A stretch of DNA of 52,222 bases. Source: Woeseiaceae bacterium. Its GTDB lineage: Bacteria > Pseudomonadota > Gammaproteobacteria > Steroidobacterales > Woeseiaceae. The notes under the pieces were generated by a model that saw nothing but the letters and a program-made list of their open reading frames with translations, was not told the origin of the DNA and did not search any database. The stretch is taken from contig JAJFKU010000047.1 of assembly GCA_021773035.1 (NCBI GenBank), forward strand, positions 1 through 52,222, given 5' to 3'. Positions within the stretch are counted from its first letter, which is position 1; each line of letters starts with the position of its first letter. Both the position numbers and the translations under genes were made by a program. Shown piece by piece: positions 44,439-52,222 of this stretch.

Positions 44439-44933
44439 ATGAAAATATTAACGTTAATGAGGCACGCTAAATCGAGCTGGACATCCGGCAGCTTGAGCGA
44501 CAAGCAGCGACCGCTGAATGCGCGCGGCGAACGCGATGCGCCGCTCATGGGGCAGCGACTCGTCGAGCACGGTATCAGACCGTCGCTGATTCTCGCCAGC
44601 CCGGCCGTTCGTGCCTGGACGACGGCTCAGGTTATCGCCCGCGAGATTGGCTATCCGATGGAATTTCTGCAGCGCGAGGACGGTATCTACATGGCGTCTC
44701 TGGAGCGGCTGCTGGATACCGTTGTCGCCCAGGATAACGGCTTCAACAGCCTGATGGTCATCGGCCACAATCCGGGCCTGACGGTCTTTGCCAATTTCTT
44801 GTCCCCGGGCATCACCGACAACCTGCCGACGGCGGGCGTCGTTTCCGTGCAGATCGATCGCGATGACTGGCACCTTTACGAGCAACCGAAGACGGAACTG
44901 CTCGTGCACGACTATCCAAAACTCGCCAACTGA
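44439..44933 (+). CDS. SixA-type histidine phosphatase
   Basis: This is a 164-residue member of the histidine phosphatase superfamily. The phosphate-binding motif is LMRHAKSSW, with nucleophile His9; ILASPAVRAWTTAQVIA and MVIGHNPGLTVFANFL carry the other conserved Arg and His. In E. coli SixA removes phosphate from an EIIA-Ntr-type relay, but most relatives have unknown substrates. It lies 24 bp after sufT and convergent with sdaA. Confidence 0.88.
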   Translation: MKILTLMRHAKSSWTSGSLSDKQRPLNARGERDAPLMGQRLVEHGIRPSLILASPAVRAWTTAQVIAREIGYPMEFLQREDGIYMASLERLLDTVVAQDNGFNSLMVIGHNPGLTVFANFLSPGITDNLPTAGVVSVQIDRDDWHLYEQPKTELLVHDYPKLAN

Positions 44934-44937
44934 CGAG

Positions 44938-46296
44938 TCAGCACTCAGGAACGTTTACCGCCAGCCCCCCCTGCGAGGTTTCCTTGTAGTGCGTTGACAT
45001 GTCCAGGCCGGTCTGGCGCATCGTCTCGATAACCTGATCCAGTGTCACTTTGTGCGTACCGTCACCGTGCATTGCAAGCTGCGCCGCATTGATCGCTTTC
45101 ACGGCACCCATCGCATTACGCTCGATACAGGGAATCTGCACGAGTCCACCGATCGGATCGCAGGTCAATCCGAGGTTGTGCTCCATACCGATTTCCGCCG
45201 CTTCCTCGATATGATCGTTCGAGCCGCCAAGCGCGGCAGCGAGTCCGCCCGCCGCCATAGAACAGGCAACACCCACTTCACCCTGGCAGCCCATCTCTGC
45301 CCCGGAAATCGATGCGTTGGTCTTATAAAGCACGCCGATCGCACCGGCCGTCAGCAGATACTTTCGCACACCCTCCTCGTCCGCGTCGGGGACGAATTGC
45401 TCGTAGTACATCAGCACCGCCGGGATAATGCCGGCCGCGCCGTTGGTCGGCGAGGTTACGACGCGCCCGCCTGCGGCATTTTCCTCGTTGACCGCGATCG
45501 CATAGGCGTTGACCCACTCCATCGCCTGCAGCGGCGACGCGACGCTGCGGCTCGATAAGGTCTTGCCGAGCTTCGCGGCGCGCCGTAGCACCGACATATT
45601 GCCCGGCAGCACACCTTCCGTTCGCAGACCCCGGGCAACGCAGTCTCGCATTGCCTGTGCCAGCATCCCCATGCGGGCATCGACTTCCTCCGCCGAGCGC
45701 CACGAGGTTTCGTTTCGATAGACTAATTCGGCAATGCTCAGGCCATTCTCCTCCGCGCACTGCAGCAACGTCTCGCTGGTATTGAACGGCAGCGGCGGCT
45801 CACCCTCCTGCGACAATGGCTCCGGATCGTCGTTCTTCGCGATAAAGCCGCCGCCGAGCGAATAAAACAGCTCCTCGGACAACGGCTCACCGGACGCCGC
45901 CCTGGCGACAAAGCGCATACCGTTTGTATGCCGTGGGAGCTCCTTGTCGAAATCGAACACAAGATTTTTTTCGGGATCAAAACCCAACTCACCAATGCCA
46001 GGTATATTCAGGCGCTTATCGGTATGCATGGCTCTAAGCCGATCGTCGACAACATCCGGGTCGATCGTTTCCGGCTGTTCGCCGGACAGACCCAGGAGTA
46101 TCGCCGAGTCGGTGCCATGACCCTTACCCGTCCAGGCGAGTGAGCCATGCAGTGATACATCGATGCTGGCGACGTCGGCAGCTACCCCGGACAGCGACTC
46201 GACAAACGCTAGCGCCGCTTTCATCGGTCCCACGGTATGCGAACTCGATGGTCCGATGCCGATCTTGAAAATATCGAAAATACTGACGGCTGCCAC
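44938..46296 (-). CDS. sdaA: L-serine dehydratase (single-chain, [4Fe-4S])
   Basis: This 452-residue enzyme turns L-serine into pyruvate and ammonia. The N-terminal beta domain has [19 protein letters not shown]; the alpha domain has [14 protein letters not shown] and [19 protein letters not shown], which supply the cysteine ligands of the oxygen-labile cluster. GTG 46296 shares one base with the putA stop (TAGTG). Being coupled to putA, it forms an amino-acid catabolic operon; proximity to the suf genes suits its need for a cluster. Confidence 0.95.
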   Translation of the reverse strand: MAAVSIFDIFKIGIGPSSSHTVGPMKAALAFVESLSGVAADVASIDVSLHGSLAWTGKGHGTDSAILLGLSGEQPETIDPDVVDDRLRAMHTDKRLNIPGIGELGFDPEKNLVFDFDKELPRHTNGMRFVARAASGEPLSEELFYSLGGGFIAKNDDPEPLSQEGEPPLPFNTSETLLQCAEENGLSIAELVYRNETSWRSAEEVDARMGMLAQAMRDCVARGLRTEGVLPGNMSVLRRAAKLGKTLSSRSVASPLQAMEWVNAYAIAVNEENAAGGRVVTSPTNGAAGIIPAVLMYYEQFVPDADEEGVRKYLLTAGAIGVLYKTNASISGAEMGCQGEVGVACSMAAGGLAAALGGSNDHIEEAAEIGMEHNLGLTCDPIGGLVQIPCIERNAMGAVKAINAAQLAMHGDGTHKVTLDQVIETMRQTGLDMSTHYKETSQGGLAVNVPEC

Positions 46297-49200
46297 TACT
46301 CACCTCCGAGCGACAACAGGCTGGCGTTGCCGCCAACCGCCGATGTGTTGTTGCTGACCGTGTACTCGCTGGCGAAGCGCGGCAGGTAATGCGGACCGCC
46401 GGCTTTAGGCCCGGTGCCCGACAGCCCGCGGCCACCAAACGGCTGCACGCCGACGACCGCACCGATCATGTTGCGGTTGATGTAGATATTGCCGGCAGCG
46501 GAAAGTGCCGCAAGTTTGCTCGCCCGCGAGTCGATACGGCTGTGCAGTCCCATCGTCAGCCCGTAGCCGGTGTTGTTTATCGCATCGAGCGTAGCGGACA
46601 TGTCTTTACTCTTGTAGCGCAGCACATGTAACACCGGCCCGAACACTTCGCGTTGCAGTACGTCGATGCTCTCGATCTCCACCAGCGTCGGCGCGAAGAA
46701 TGTTCCTGCACCGGTCGCTGGCTGCAGTTCGCACCGATGCAGCACCGTTGCCTCAGTCTCCATCCGGGCAACGTGTTTCTCAAGCAAAGCACGCGCGTCT
46801 TCGTCAATCGCCGGCCCGACATCGGTGTCCAGCAGGGCCGGGTCACCTATCGATAACTCGTCCATATGCCCTTGCAGCAACTCAAGAACCCGCGGCGCGA
46901 TCTCTTCCTGCAAACACAGCAGTCGCAGCGCCGAACAACGCTGCCCGGCACTATTGAACGCAGAAAAAATACTGTCCAGTACGACCTGCTCGGGCAGTGC
47001 CGAACTGTCTACAAACATCGCGTTCTGACCACCGGTCTCGGCGATCAGCACGGCAATCGGCCCTTCCCGATCGGCCAGTGATTTATTGATGACGCGAGCG
47101 GTTTCCGTGGAGCCGGTAAACGCTACGCCGGCAACCCGCGGGTCGGCAACCGCCCGGCCACCGACGATTGCGCCGTCGCCCGGGAGAAAATGCAGTACGT
47201 CGCCTGGAACGCCGGCTTCAAGCATCAGCTGCACGGCACGAAACGCGACCAGTGGCGTTTGTTCCGCCGGTTTAGCCAAAACGGCATTTCCAGCCGCCAA
47301 TGCTGCAGCGACCTGCCCGGTGAAAATTGCCAGCGGAAAATTCCAGGGGCTGATGCAAACGAACACGCCGCGCCCACGCAAACCGAGTGTGTTGCGCTCG
47401 CCTGTCGGACCGGGCATCACTGCCGGTTCACCGAAATGAGTACGCGACTCAGCAGCGTAGTAGCGCAGAAAATCCACCGCCTCGCGCAACTCGGATACCG
47501 CATCAGGGAGCGTCTTACCCGCCTCCTTGATACAGAGCCCGAGCAGCTCGGCCGTATTCTCCTCGAACAGGTCGGCGACTTTGTTGAGTATAGCCGCACG
47601 TTCGTCCGCCGGTGTCCGGTCCCAGTCAGGCTGCCCTTGAGTCGCAATATCGATAGCTTCGTCGACCAAAGTCTCGTCAGCCTGCTGACAGGTTCCGACG
47701 ATTTCTTCGGTATTCGCCGGGTTATAAGACTGAATTTCCTCCCCGCTCCGCAACTCGCCGGCAACAATGGGCGCGCCGCTCCAGGTTTCGGGCGTGCGCT
47801 CATCCATTGCCCGGTACAAGTCGCGGCGAACTCCGCGGTCCGGGAGGTTGACACCCTGCGAGTTCTGTCGCGATTCCGCGAATATCGCCGACGGGCTGGC
47901 GATCCTGGGATGCGGCGAACAGTCGTGCTCCCGCGTCGCAGCAATTGGATCGGCAACAATCTCGCTGACGTCGATCGACTCATCGACGATGCGGTTCACA
48001 AAAGACGTGTTCGCGCCGTTTTCCAGCAACCTGCGAACCAGGTAGGGCAGCAGGTCCTCATGGCTGCCTACCGGAGCATACACACGACACGGGCGCCCGA
48101 GTTTTTCCTCGTCAATGACTTCATTGTAGAGCTCTTCTCCCATGCCGTGCAGACGCTGGAACTCGTAATCCCGATTCGAACCGGCGTAGTGCAGGATACT
48201 GGCCAGCGTATGTGCATTATGCGTCGCGAACTGTGGGTAGATACCGTCGCGGGCCGCCAGCGCCTGCCGCGCGCAGGCAAGATAAGATACATCGCTATGC
48301 ACCTTGCGCGTAAACACCGGATAGCTCTCAAGTCCCTGTTCCTGGCCGCGCTTTATCTCGGTGTCCCAGTACGCCCCCTTAACCAGCCTCACGGGAATTC
48401 GTCGCCCCTCCTGCGCTGCAAGGTCCTGCAGAAATGTCAGCACTGAGCGCGAGCGCCGTTGATAGGTCTGTAGCGCCAGCCCCAGGCCATCCCATCCGCT
48501 CAGCGCGGCATCGCTATAAACCGCCCTGAAGACGTCGAGCGAGATTTCGAGGCGATCCGCTTCCTCCGCGTCGACGGTAAGGGCTACGCCGGACGCCTTC
48601 GCGTGTTTTGCCAATTCCGTGACCAACGGTACGAGTTCCTTTTGCACCCGTTCCTCGTGGGTGTAGAGATACCGTGGATGCAGCGCCGACAGTTTCACCG
48701 AGATGCTGGGGGCCGAGAATATATCCGGCGACCCGCCCTGCGGCCCGTTTCCGATCGCACCGATTGCGTCATGATAGCTATCGAAGTAGCGGCTGGCATC
48801 GGCCTTCGTTAACGCCGCCTCACCGAGCATATCGAAAGAATAGCGGTACGCTTTGTTGTTCTTTTTCACCGAGCGCTTCAACGCTTCTTCGATCGTACGG
48901 CCCATGACGAACTGGTGACCCATGATCTTCATTGCCTGCCGCATGGCGGTCCGCACGACCGGCTCGCCCGCCCGGCTGGCCAGCTTCTGCAGCACTTTGG
49001 AGGGGTTTCGTTTCGCCCCGTCATCGACCTGCAGCAACTGGCCAGTTAACATAAGACCCCAGGTTGAGGCGTTCACGAACAGTGAGTCGCTGACACCGAG
49101 ATGGTCCTTCCATTGCGCCGAGGTGATCTTGTCGGCGATGAGCTTGTCCGCCGTATCCGCGTCGGGGATACGCAGCAGGGCCTCGGCAATACACATCAGC

Positions 49201-49448
49201 AACACGCCCTCTTCCGATGACAGATCGTACTGCTGCAGGAATGCTTCGATACCCCCGTCTTTACCGGTATTCTTGCGTACGGCCCTGACCAGCTGCGCCG
49301 CCGTGTTCAGGATTTTCTGCCGCCCCGCTTCGCCGGGGTCCGCCGCATCGGCCAACTCGCGGACCAGGGCCTGCTCATCGCAGAGGTAAAGATCGTTAAT
49401 GCTGGAAATCCTGCCCTCGCGGGCTGCCGGCTGATCGACAAAACTCAT
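46296..49448 (-). CDS. putA: Bifunctional proline dehydrogenase / P5C dehydrogenase PutA
   Basis: This is a 1050-residue enzyme that oxidises proline to glutamate. The flavin domain (about 170-480) includes RIPVRLVKGAYWDTEIKRGQ and FATHNAHTLASIL; the aldehyde dehydrogenase domain (about 540-1040) includes SPWNFPLAIFTGQVAAAL, AETGGQNAMFVDSSALPEQ and the catalytic Cys838 in NSAGQRCSALR. Length matches the short type A PutA forms. I see no N-terminal ribbon-helix-helix, so it is probably not an autorepressor as in E. coli. Confidence 0.96.
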   Translation of the reverse strand: MSFVDQPAAREGRISSINDLYLCDEQALVRELADAADPGEAGRQKILNTAAQLVRAVRKNTGKDGGIEAFLQQYDLSSEEGVLLMCIAEALLRIPDADTADKLIADKITSAQWKDHLGVSDSLFVNASTWGLMLTGQLLQVDDGAKRNPSKVLQKLASRAGEPVVRTAMRQAMKIMGHQFVMGRTIEEALKRSVKKNNKAYRYSFDMLGEAALTKADASRYFDSYHDAIGAIGNGPQGGSPDIFSAPSISVKLSALHPRYLYTHEERVQKELVPLVTELAKHAKASGVALTVDAEEADRLEISLDVFRAVYSDAALSGWDGLGLALQTYQRRSRSVLTFLQDLAAQEGRRIPVRLVKGAYWDTEIKRGQEQGLESYPVFTRKVHSDVSYLACARQALAARDGIYPQFATHNAHTLASILHYAGSNRDYEFQRLHGMGEELYNEVIDEEKLGRPCRVYAPVGSHEDLLPYLVRRLLENGANTSFVNRIVDESIDVSEIVADPIAATREHDCSPHPRIASPSAIFAESRQNSQGVNLPDRGVRRDLYRAMDERTPETWSGAPIVAGELRSGEEIQSYNPANTEEIVGTCQQADETLVDEAIDIATQGQPDWDRTPADERAAILNKVADLFEENTAELLGLCIKEAGKTLPDAVSELREAVDFLRYYAAESRTHFGEPAVMPGPTGERNTLGLRGRGVFVCISPWNFPLAIFTGQVAAALAAGNAVLAKPAEQTPLVAFRAVQLMLEAGVPGDVLHFLPGDGAIVGGRAVADPRVAGVAFTGSTETARVINKSLADREGPIAVLIAETGGQNAMFVDSSALPEQVVLDSIFSAFNSAGQRCSALRLLCLQEEIAPRVLELLQGHMDELSIGDPALLDTDVGPAIDEDARALLEKHVARMETEATVLHRCELQPATGAGTFFAPTLVEIESIDVLQREVFGPVLHVLRYKSKDMSATLDAINNTGYGLTMGLHSRIDSRASKLAALSAAGNIYINRNMIGAVVGVQPFGGRGLSGTGPKAGGPHYLPRFASEYTVSNNTSAVGGNASLLSLGGE

Positions 49449-49518
49449 AGAAATGACTCCGCAGACCCACGCTCTCTGGTCGCTTTGATTAGTTGACCTA
49501 AGGCCGGCGATTATAGGG

Positions 49519-49539
49519 TATTAATATTGCTCATTAATA
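49519..49539. promoter_or_regulatory. AT-rich inverted repeat between putA and kbl
   Basis: Arms tattaat (49519-49525) and attaata (49533-49539) surround a 7-bp centre in the divergent putA/kbl spacer. It could be an operator for either operon; no regulator is assigned. Confidence 0.4.
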
Positions 49540-49610
49540 TAGCCACGGGCATCGGTATTGGCGAGAATTCGATATATAATCCCGGGCCGTTTTGGTCGCT
49601 GGAAAAACTC

Positions 49611-50810
49611 GTGTCAGAAACCTTCTTCGAAACGCTCGCAACGCAGACAGAATCGCTGAAAACCGAAGGGCTTTTCAAGTCGGAAAGGCTCATCGCAGGG
49701 CCGCAACAGGCGGCCATTAACGTTCGCTCAAATGGCGGCACCGCTGAGGTTCTGAATCTCTGCGCCAATAACTATCTCGGACTTGCCAACCACCCTGAAG
49801 TGATCGCGGCGGCTCACAAGGCGCTCGACGAGTATGGCTATGGAATGGCATCGGTACGCTTCATCTGCGGCACACAGACCATTCATAAACAGCTGGAAGA
49901 CCGAATCAGCGCCTTCCTCGGTACCGAGGATACGATCCTTTACCCCTCCTGTTTTGACGCCAACGGCGGCCTGTTCGAAACCTTGCTCGGCCCGGACGAT
50001 GCTGTGATAAGCGACGCGCTCAATCACGCCAGCATCATCGACGGCATCAGGCTCTGCAAAGCGCAACGTTTCCGCTACGCGAATGACGATATGCAGGACC
50101 TCGAAACGCAACTCGGCAATGCGAGCGATGCCGACAATCGACTCGTTGTCAGCGACGGCGTGTTTTCGATGGATGGTACGATCGCCAATCTCGCCGCCAT
50201 TTGCGACCTGGCCGACAAACACGATGCGTTAACCATGATCGACGATTGCCACGCCGCCGGGTTCCTTGGTGAAAACGGCCGCGGCACGCATGAATACCGC
50301 GGTGTCATGGGGCGCATCGATATCATTACCGGAACGCTGGGCAAAGCGCTCGGCGGCGCATCCGGAGGTTATACATCCGGCCGTAAGGAAGTCATTGGCT
50401 GGCTACGGCAACGGTCCCGGCCGTACCTGTTCTCGAATTCAGTTGCACCCATGATCGCCGCAGCGTCTATCGCCGTACTGGACCTGCTCGAACGGGACAA
50501 CTCGCTACAGCAGCAGCTACACAGCAACGCGGCCTACTTTCGCGAAAAAATGACCGAACGTGGCTTCGACCTCAAGCCAGGCGAACACCCGATTATTCCG
50601 GTCATGCTCGGCGACGCGATGCTGGCATCGACGATGGCGGATAAGCTGCTGGAACGCGGTGTGTATGTGATTGGCTTCTCTTTCCCGGTCGTTCCAAAGG
50701 GGCAGGCAAGAATACGCACGCAGATGTCTGCCGGTATCACGCGGCAACAACTGGACAAGGCTATCGATGCGTTTACCGACGTCGGTCGCGAATTGAATGT
50801 AATCAGTTAG
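49611..50810 (+). CDS. kbl: 2-amino-3-ketobutyrate CoA ligase
   Basis: This is a 399-residue PLP enzyme of the alpha-oxoamine synthase group. It splits 2-amino-3-oxobutyrate with CoA into glycine and acetyl-CoA, the second step of threonine catabolism. [17 protein letters not shown] and [15 protein letters not shown] (with the PLP Lys) are diagnostic. I start at GTG 49611, giving a length close to the E. coli enzyme; the longer frame to 49527 covers the promoter. It is seven bases before tdh. Confidence 0.95.
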   Translation: MSETFFETLATQTESLKTEGLFKSERLIAGPQQAAINVRSNGGTAEVLNLCANNYLGLANHPEVIAAAHKALDEYGYGMASVRFICGTQTIHKQLEDRISAFLGTEDTILYPSCFDANGGLFETLLGPDDAVISDALNHASIIDGIRLCKAQRFRYANDDMQDLETQLGNASDADNRLVVSDGVFSMDGTIANLAAICDLADKHDALTMIDDCHAAGFLGENGRGTHEYRGVMGRIDIITGTLGKALGGASGGYTSGRKEVIGWLRQRSRPYLFSNSVAPMIAAASIAVLDLLERDNSLQQQLHSNAAYFREKMTERGFDLKPGEHPIIPVMLGDAMLASTMADKLLERGVYVIGFSFPVVPKGQARIRTQMSAGITRQQLDKAIDAFTDVGRELNVIS

Positions 50811-50817
50811 GACAACT

Positions 50818-51843
50818 ATGAAAGCACTGGTTAAGGCAAAAGCCGAACGCGGCATCTGGATGCAGGACATCGACAAGCCGGGCGTTGGACACAACGACAT
50901 TCTGATCAAGGTTAACCGCACCGCAATCTGCGGTACAGACATCCACATCTTCAAGTGGGATGACTGGGCACGCGCGACGATTCCGGTGCCTATCGCCGTC
51001 GGCCATGAGTTCAGCGGCGAGATTGTCGATATGGGCGTCGAAGTCCGCGGCTTCGACAAAGGCGACCGGGTATCGGCCGAAGGGCACATCACCTGCGGCG
51101 TGTGCCGCAATTGCCGCGCAGGCCGCCGCCATCTGTGCATGAATACCGTCGGCATCGGCGTCAACCGCGCCGGGGCTTTTGCCGAGTTCATCGCGGTCCC
51201 GGCCGTCAACGCCTTCAAACTACCCGAGACCATCAGCAACGACATGGCCGCGATTCTGGACCCCCTGGGCAACGCCACGCACACGGCGCTATCGTTCGAC
51301 CTGGTCGGCGAGGACGTCCTCATTACTGGCGCGGGGCCCATCGGCGTGATGGCGGTAGCTATCGCGAGATATGCAGGCGCGCGCCACATCGTAATCACCG
51401 ACATTAACGACTACCGCCTCGATCTGGCGAGAAAAATGGGGGCGACACGCGCCCTCAACGTCACTACGGAATCGCTCGACGATACGATGCAGGAACTCGG
51501 CATGGAGGAAGGTTTCGATGTCGGCATGGAAATGTCCGGCAATCCGCAGGCCTTCCGTGACATGATTCGAACGATGCACCACGGTGGCAAGATCGCCATT
51601 TTGGGTATTCCGCCCGATGAGACCAGCATTGACTGGAATCAGATTATTTTCAAGGGACTGGAGCTAAAGGGAATCTACGGCCGGGAGATGTTCGAAACCT
51701 GGTACAAGATGTCCAGCATGCTGCAGAGCGGGCTCAATATCGAAGCCGTGATTACGCATCACTTCCCGGTCGACCAGTTCCAGCAGGCTTTCGAGCTGAT
51801 GGAATCGGGCCAAACCGGCAAAGTCATTCTGAACTGGGTCTAA
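50818..51843 (+). CDS. tdh: L-threonine 3-dehydrogenase
   Basis: This 341-residue zinc-dependent dehydrogenase oxidises threonine to 2-amino-3-oxobutyrate for Kbl. The catalytic zinc ligands are in ICGTDIHIF (Cys38) and VGHEFSG; the structural-zinc cysteines are in [15 protein letters not shown]. The NAD loop is [14 protein letters not shown]. Length equals that of the E. coli enzyme. Confidence 0.97.
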   Translation: MKALVKAKAERGIWMQDIDKPGVGHNDILIKVNRTAICGTDIHIFKWDDWARATIPVPIAVGHEFSGEIVDMGVEVRGFDKGDRVSAEGHITCGVCRNCRAGRRHLCMNTVGIGVNRAGAFAEFIAVPAVNAFKLPETISNDMAAILDPLGNATHTALSFDLVGEDVLITGAGPIGVMAVAIARYAGARHIVITDINDYRLDLARKMGATRALNVTTESLDDTMQELGMEEGFDVGMEMSGNPQAFRDMIRTMHHGGKIAILGIPPDETSIDWNQIIFKGLELKGIYGREMFETWYKMSSMLQSGLNIEAVITHHFPVDQFQQAFELMESGQTGKVILNWV

Positions 51844-51890
51844 AAAGGGTCAGGTTTGAGTGGCACTTACTTAAGTGTAAGCAATCGTAC

Positions 51891-51977
51891 ACTCGCGACA
51901 GCGATGGCTACGATTTCTTCAAGCTGCTCACCAGCGATGCGTTGCTGAATACCGTCGAGCAGTGCTTACCGGGATAG
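51891..51977 (+). pseudogene. IS4-type transposase N-terminal remnant
   Basis: One frame reads GYDFFKLLTSDALLNTVEQC then LPG and a stop at 51975-51977. This resembles the beginning of IS4-family transposases, which normally continue into an arginine-rich HRERL segment. No start codon precedes it in frame, and nothing continues after it. The preceding stretch at 51845-51873 (gggtcaggtttgagtggcac and on) is probably the outer end of the same lost element. Confidence 0.6.
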
Positions 51978-52021
51978 GCTGTGTCTGACCTGACATCGGC
52001 GCACTAGCATTTTCGCAGGGT

Positions 52022-52096
52022 CATCGATCTGGAGAGGTATACCGGAATGGCTCCCTGCGGTCCGCTTTATTTCCGGTATACCTCTCCAGATCGATG
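52022..52096. repeat. Perfect 26-bp inverted repeat
   Basis: 52022-52047 is exactly complementary to 52071-52096, with a 23-nt centre (52048-52070). The arms contain atcgatctggagaggtatac. This would make a very strong hairpin. The centre belongs to a second inverted repeat that reaches the window end. Confidence 0.9.
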
Positions 52097-52222
52097 CCTT
52101 GTGACAGTGGCTGGTGTGTCGTGTCAGTGCAGTTACAAAGTGCTGGCCTGAAATCGACGCTATACGTGGTAGGCGGGCGGGTGAGAGAGTGTTTACAGGA
52201 AATAAAGCGGACCGCAGGGAGC
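52050..52222. repeat. Second inverted repeat, 25 bp or more, ending at the window edge
   Basis: 52050-52074 (gctccctgcggtccgcttta and five more bases) is exactly complementary to 52198-52222. The right arm is cut by the window edge, so the repeat may be longer. The left arm occupies the loop of the 52022-52096 hairpin, so the two structures are mutually exclusive. The 120 bp between the arms hold no gene that I can see. Confidence 0.85.

Overview
The window looks like part of a gammaproteobacterial chromosome. This rests on the order of conserved genes in the right part: dapA with a small lipoprotein, divergent gcvR-bcp, a BepA-type M48/TPR protease, mlaA facing mlaFEDCB, an Rrf2-sufBCDSUT cluster, sdaA-putA and kbl-tdh. 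A free-living, probably marine, relative of the deep-branching gammaproteobacteria is my guess; I cannot name a genus.

The left 30 kb is an integrated genomic island. A 14-bp copy of the 3' end of tRNA-Ser(GGA) lies at 1164-1177, and the same 14 bp forms the real tRNA 3' end at 30301-30314. A P4-type tyrosine recombinase sits just inside the left copy. A second, 15-bp direct repeat (1293-1307 and 30233-30247) lies just inside both ends and is a candidate integrase arm site.

The island has three parts. (i) 1.3-9.6 kb carries the integrase and defence genes. A type II-short CBASS operon (CD-NTase, stand-alone E2-like protein, HNH-SAVED Cap5 nuclease) runs rightward. A CapH/CapP-like repressor-protease pair runs leftward from a palindromic operator. 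That pair is followed by an AlbA_2-domain protein and a 59-residue zinc-ribbon protein that has no obvious place in known CBASS. Next to it is a two-gene cassette of a glycine-zipper HTH protein and a glycine-zipper zinc-ribbon protein, with its own operator and an apparently leaderless promoter. (ii) 10.0-28.7 kb is a catabolic block: AroE-like dehydrogenase, aldo/keto reductase, sodium/solute symporter, TonB receptor, CoA-transferase, sugar-type epimerase, class III aminotransferase, a large FAD oxidoreductase, an IclR regulator, a VCBS-repeat protein, acyl-CoA dehydrogenase, DapA-family aldolase, PfkB kinase and a truncated transaldolase. Three near-identical palindromes in three promoter regions suggest one IclR-controlled regulon. 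The substrate is not evident; an imported sugar-, amino-sugar- or cyclitol-like compound fits best. (iii) 28.8-30.3 kb holds two small unknown genes and AT-rich sequence up to the attachment site.

The right part (30.3-51.8 kb) is ordinary core genome: lysine synthesis, envelope lipid transport, iron-sulfur cluster assembly, and serine, proline and threonine catabolism. The last 350 bp contain an IS4-type transposase remnant and a nested set of long inverted repeats that continue to the window edge.
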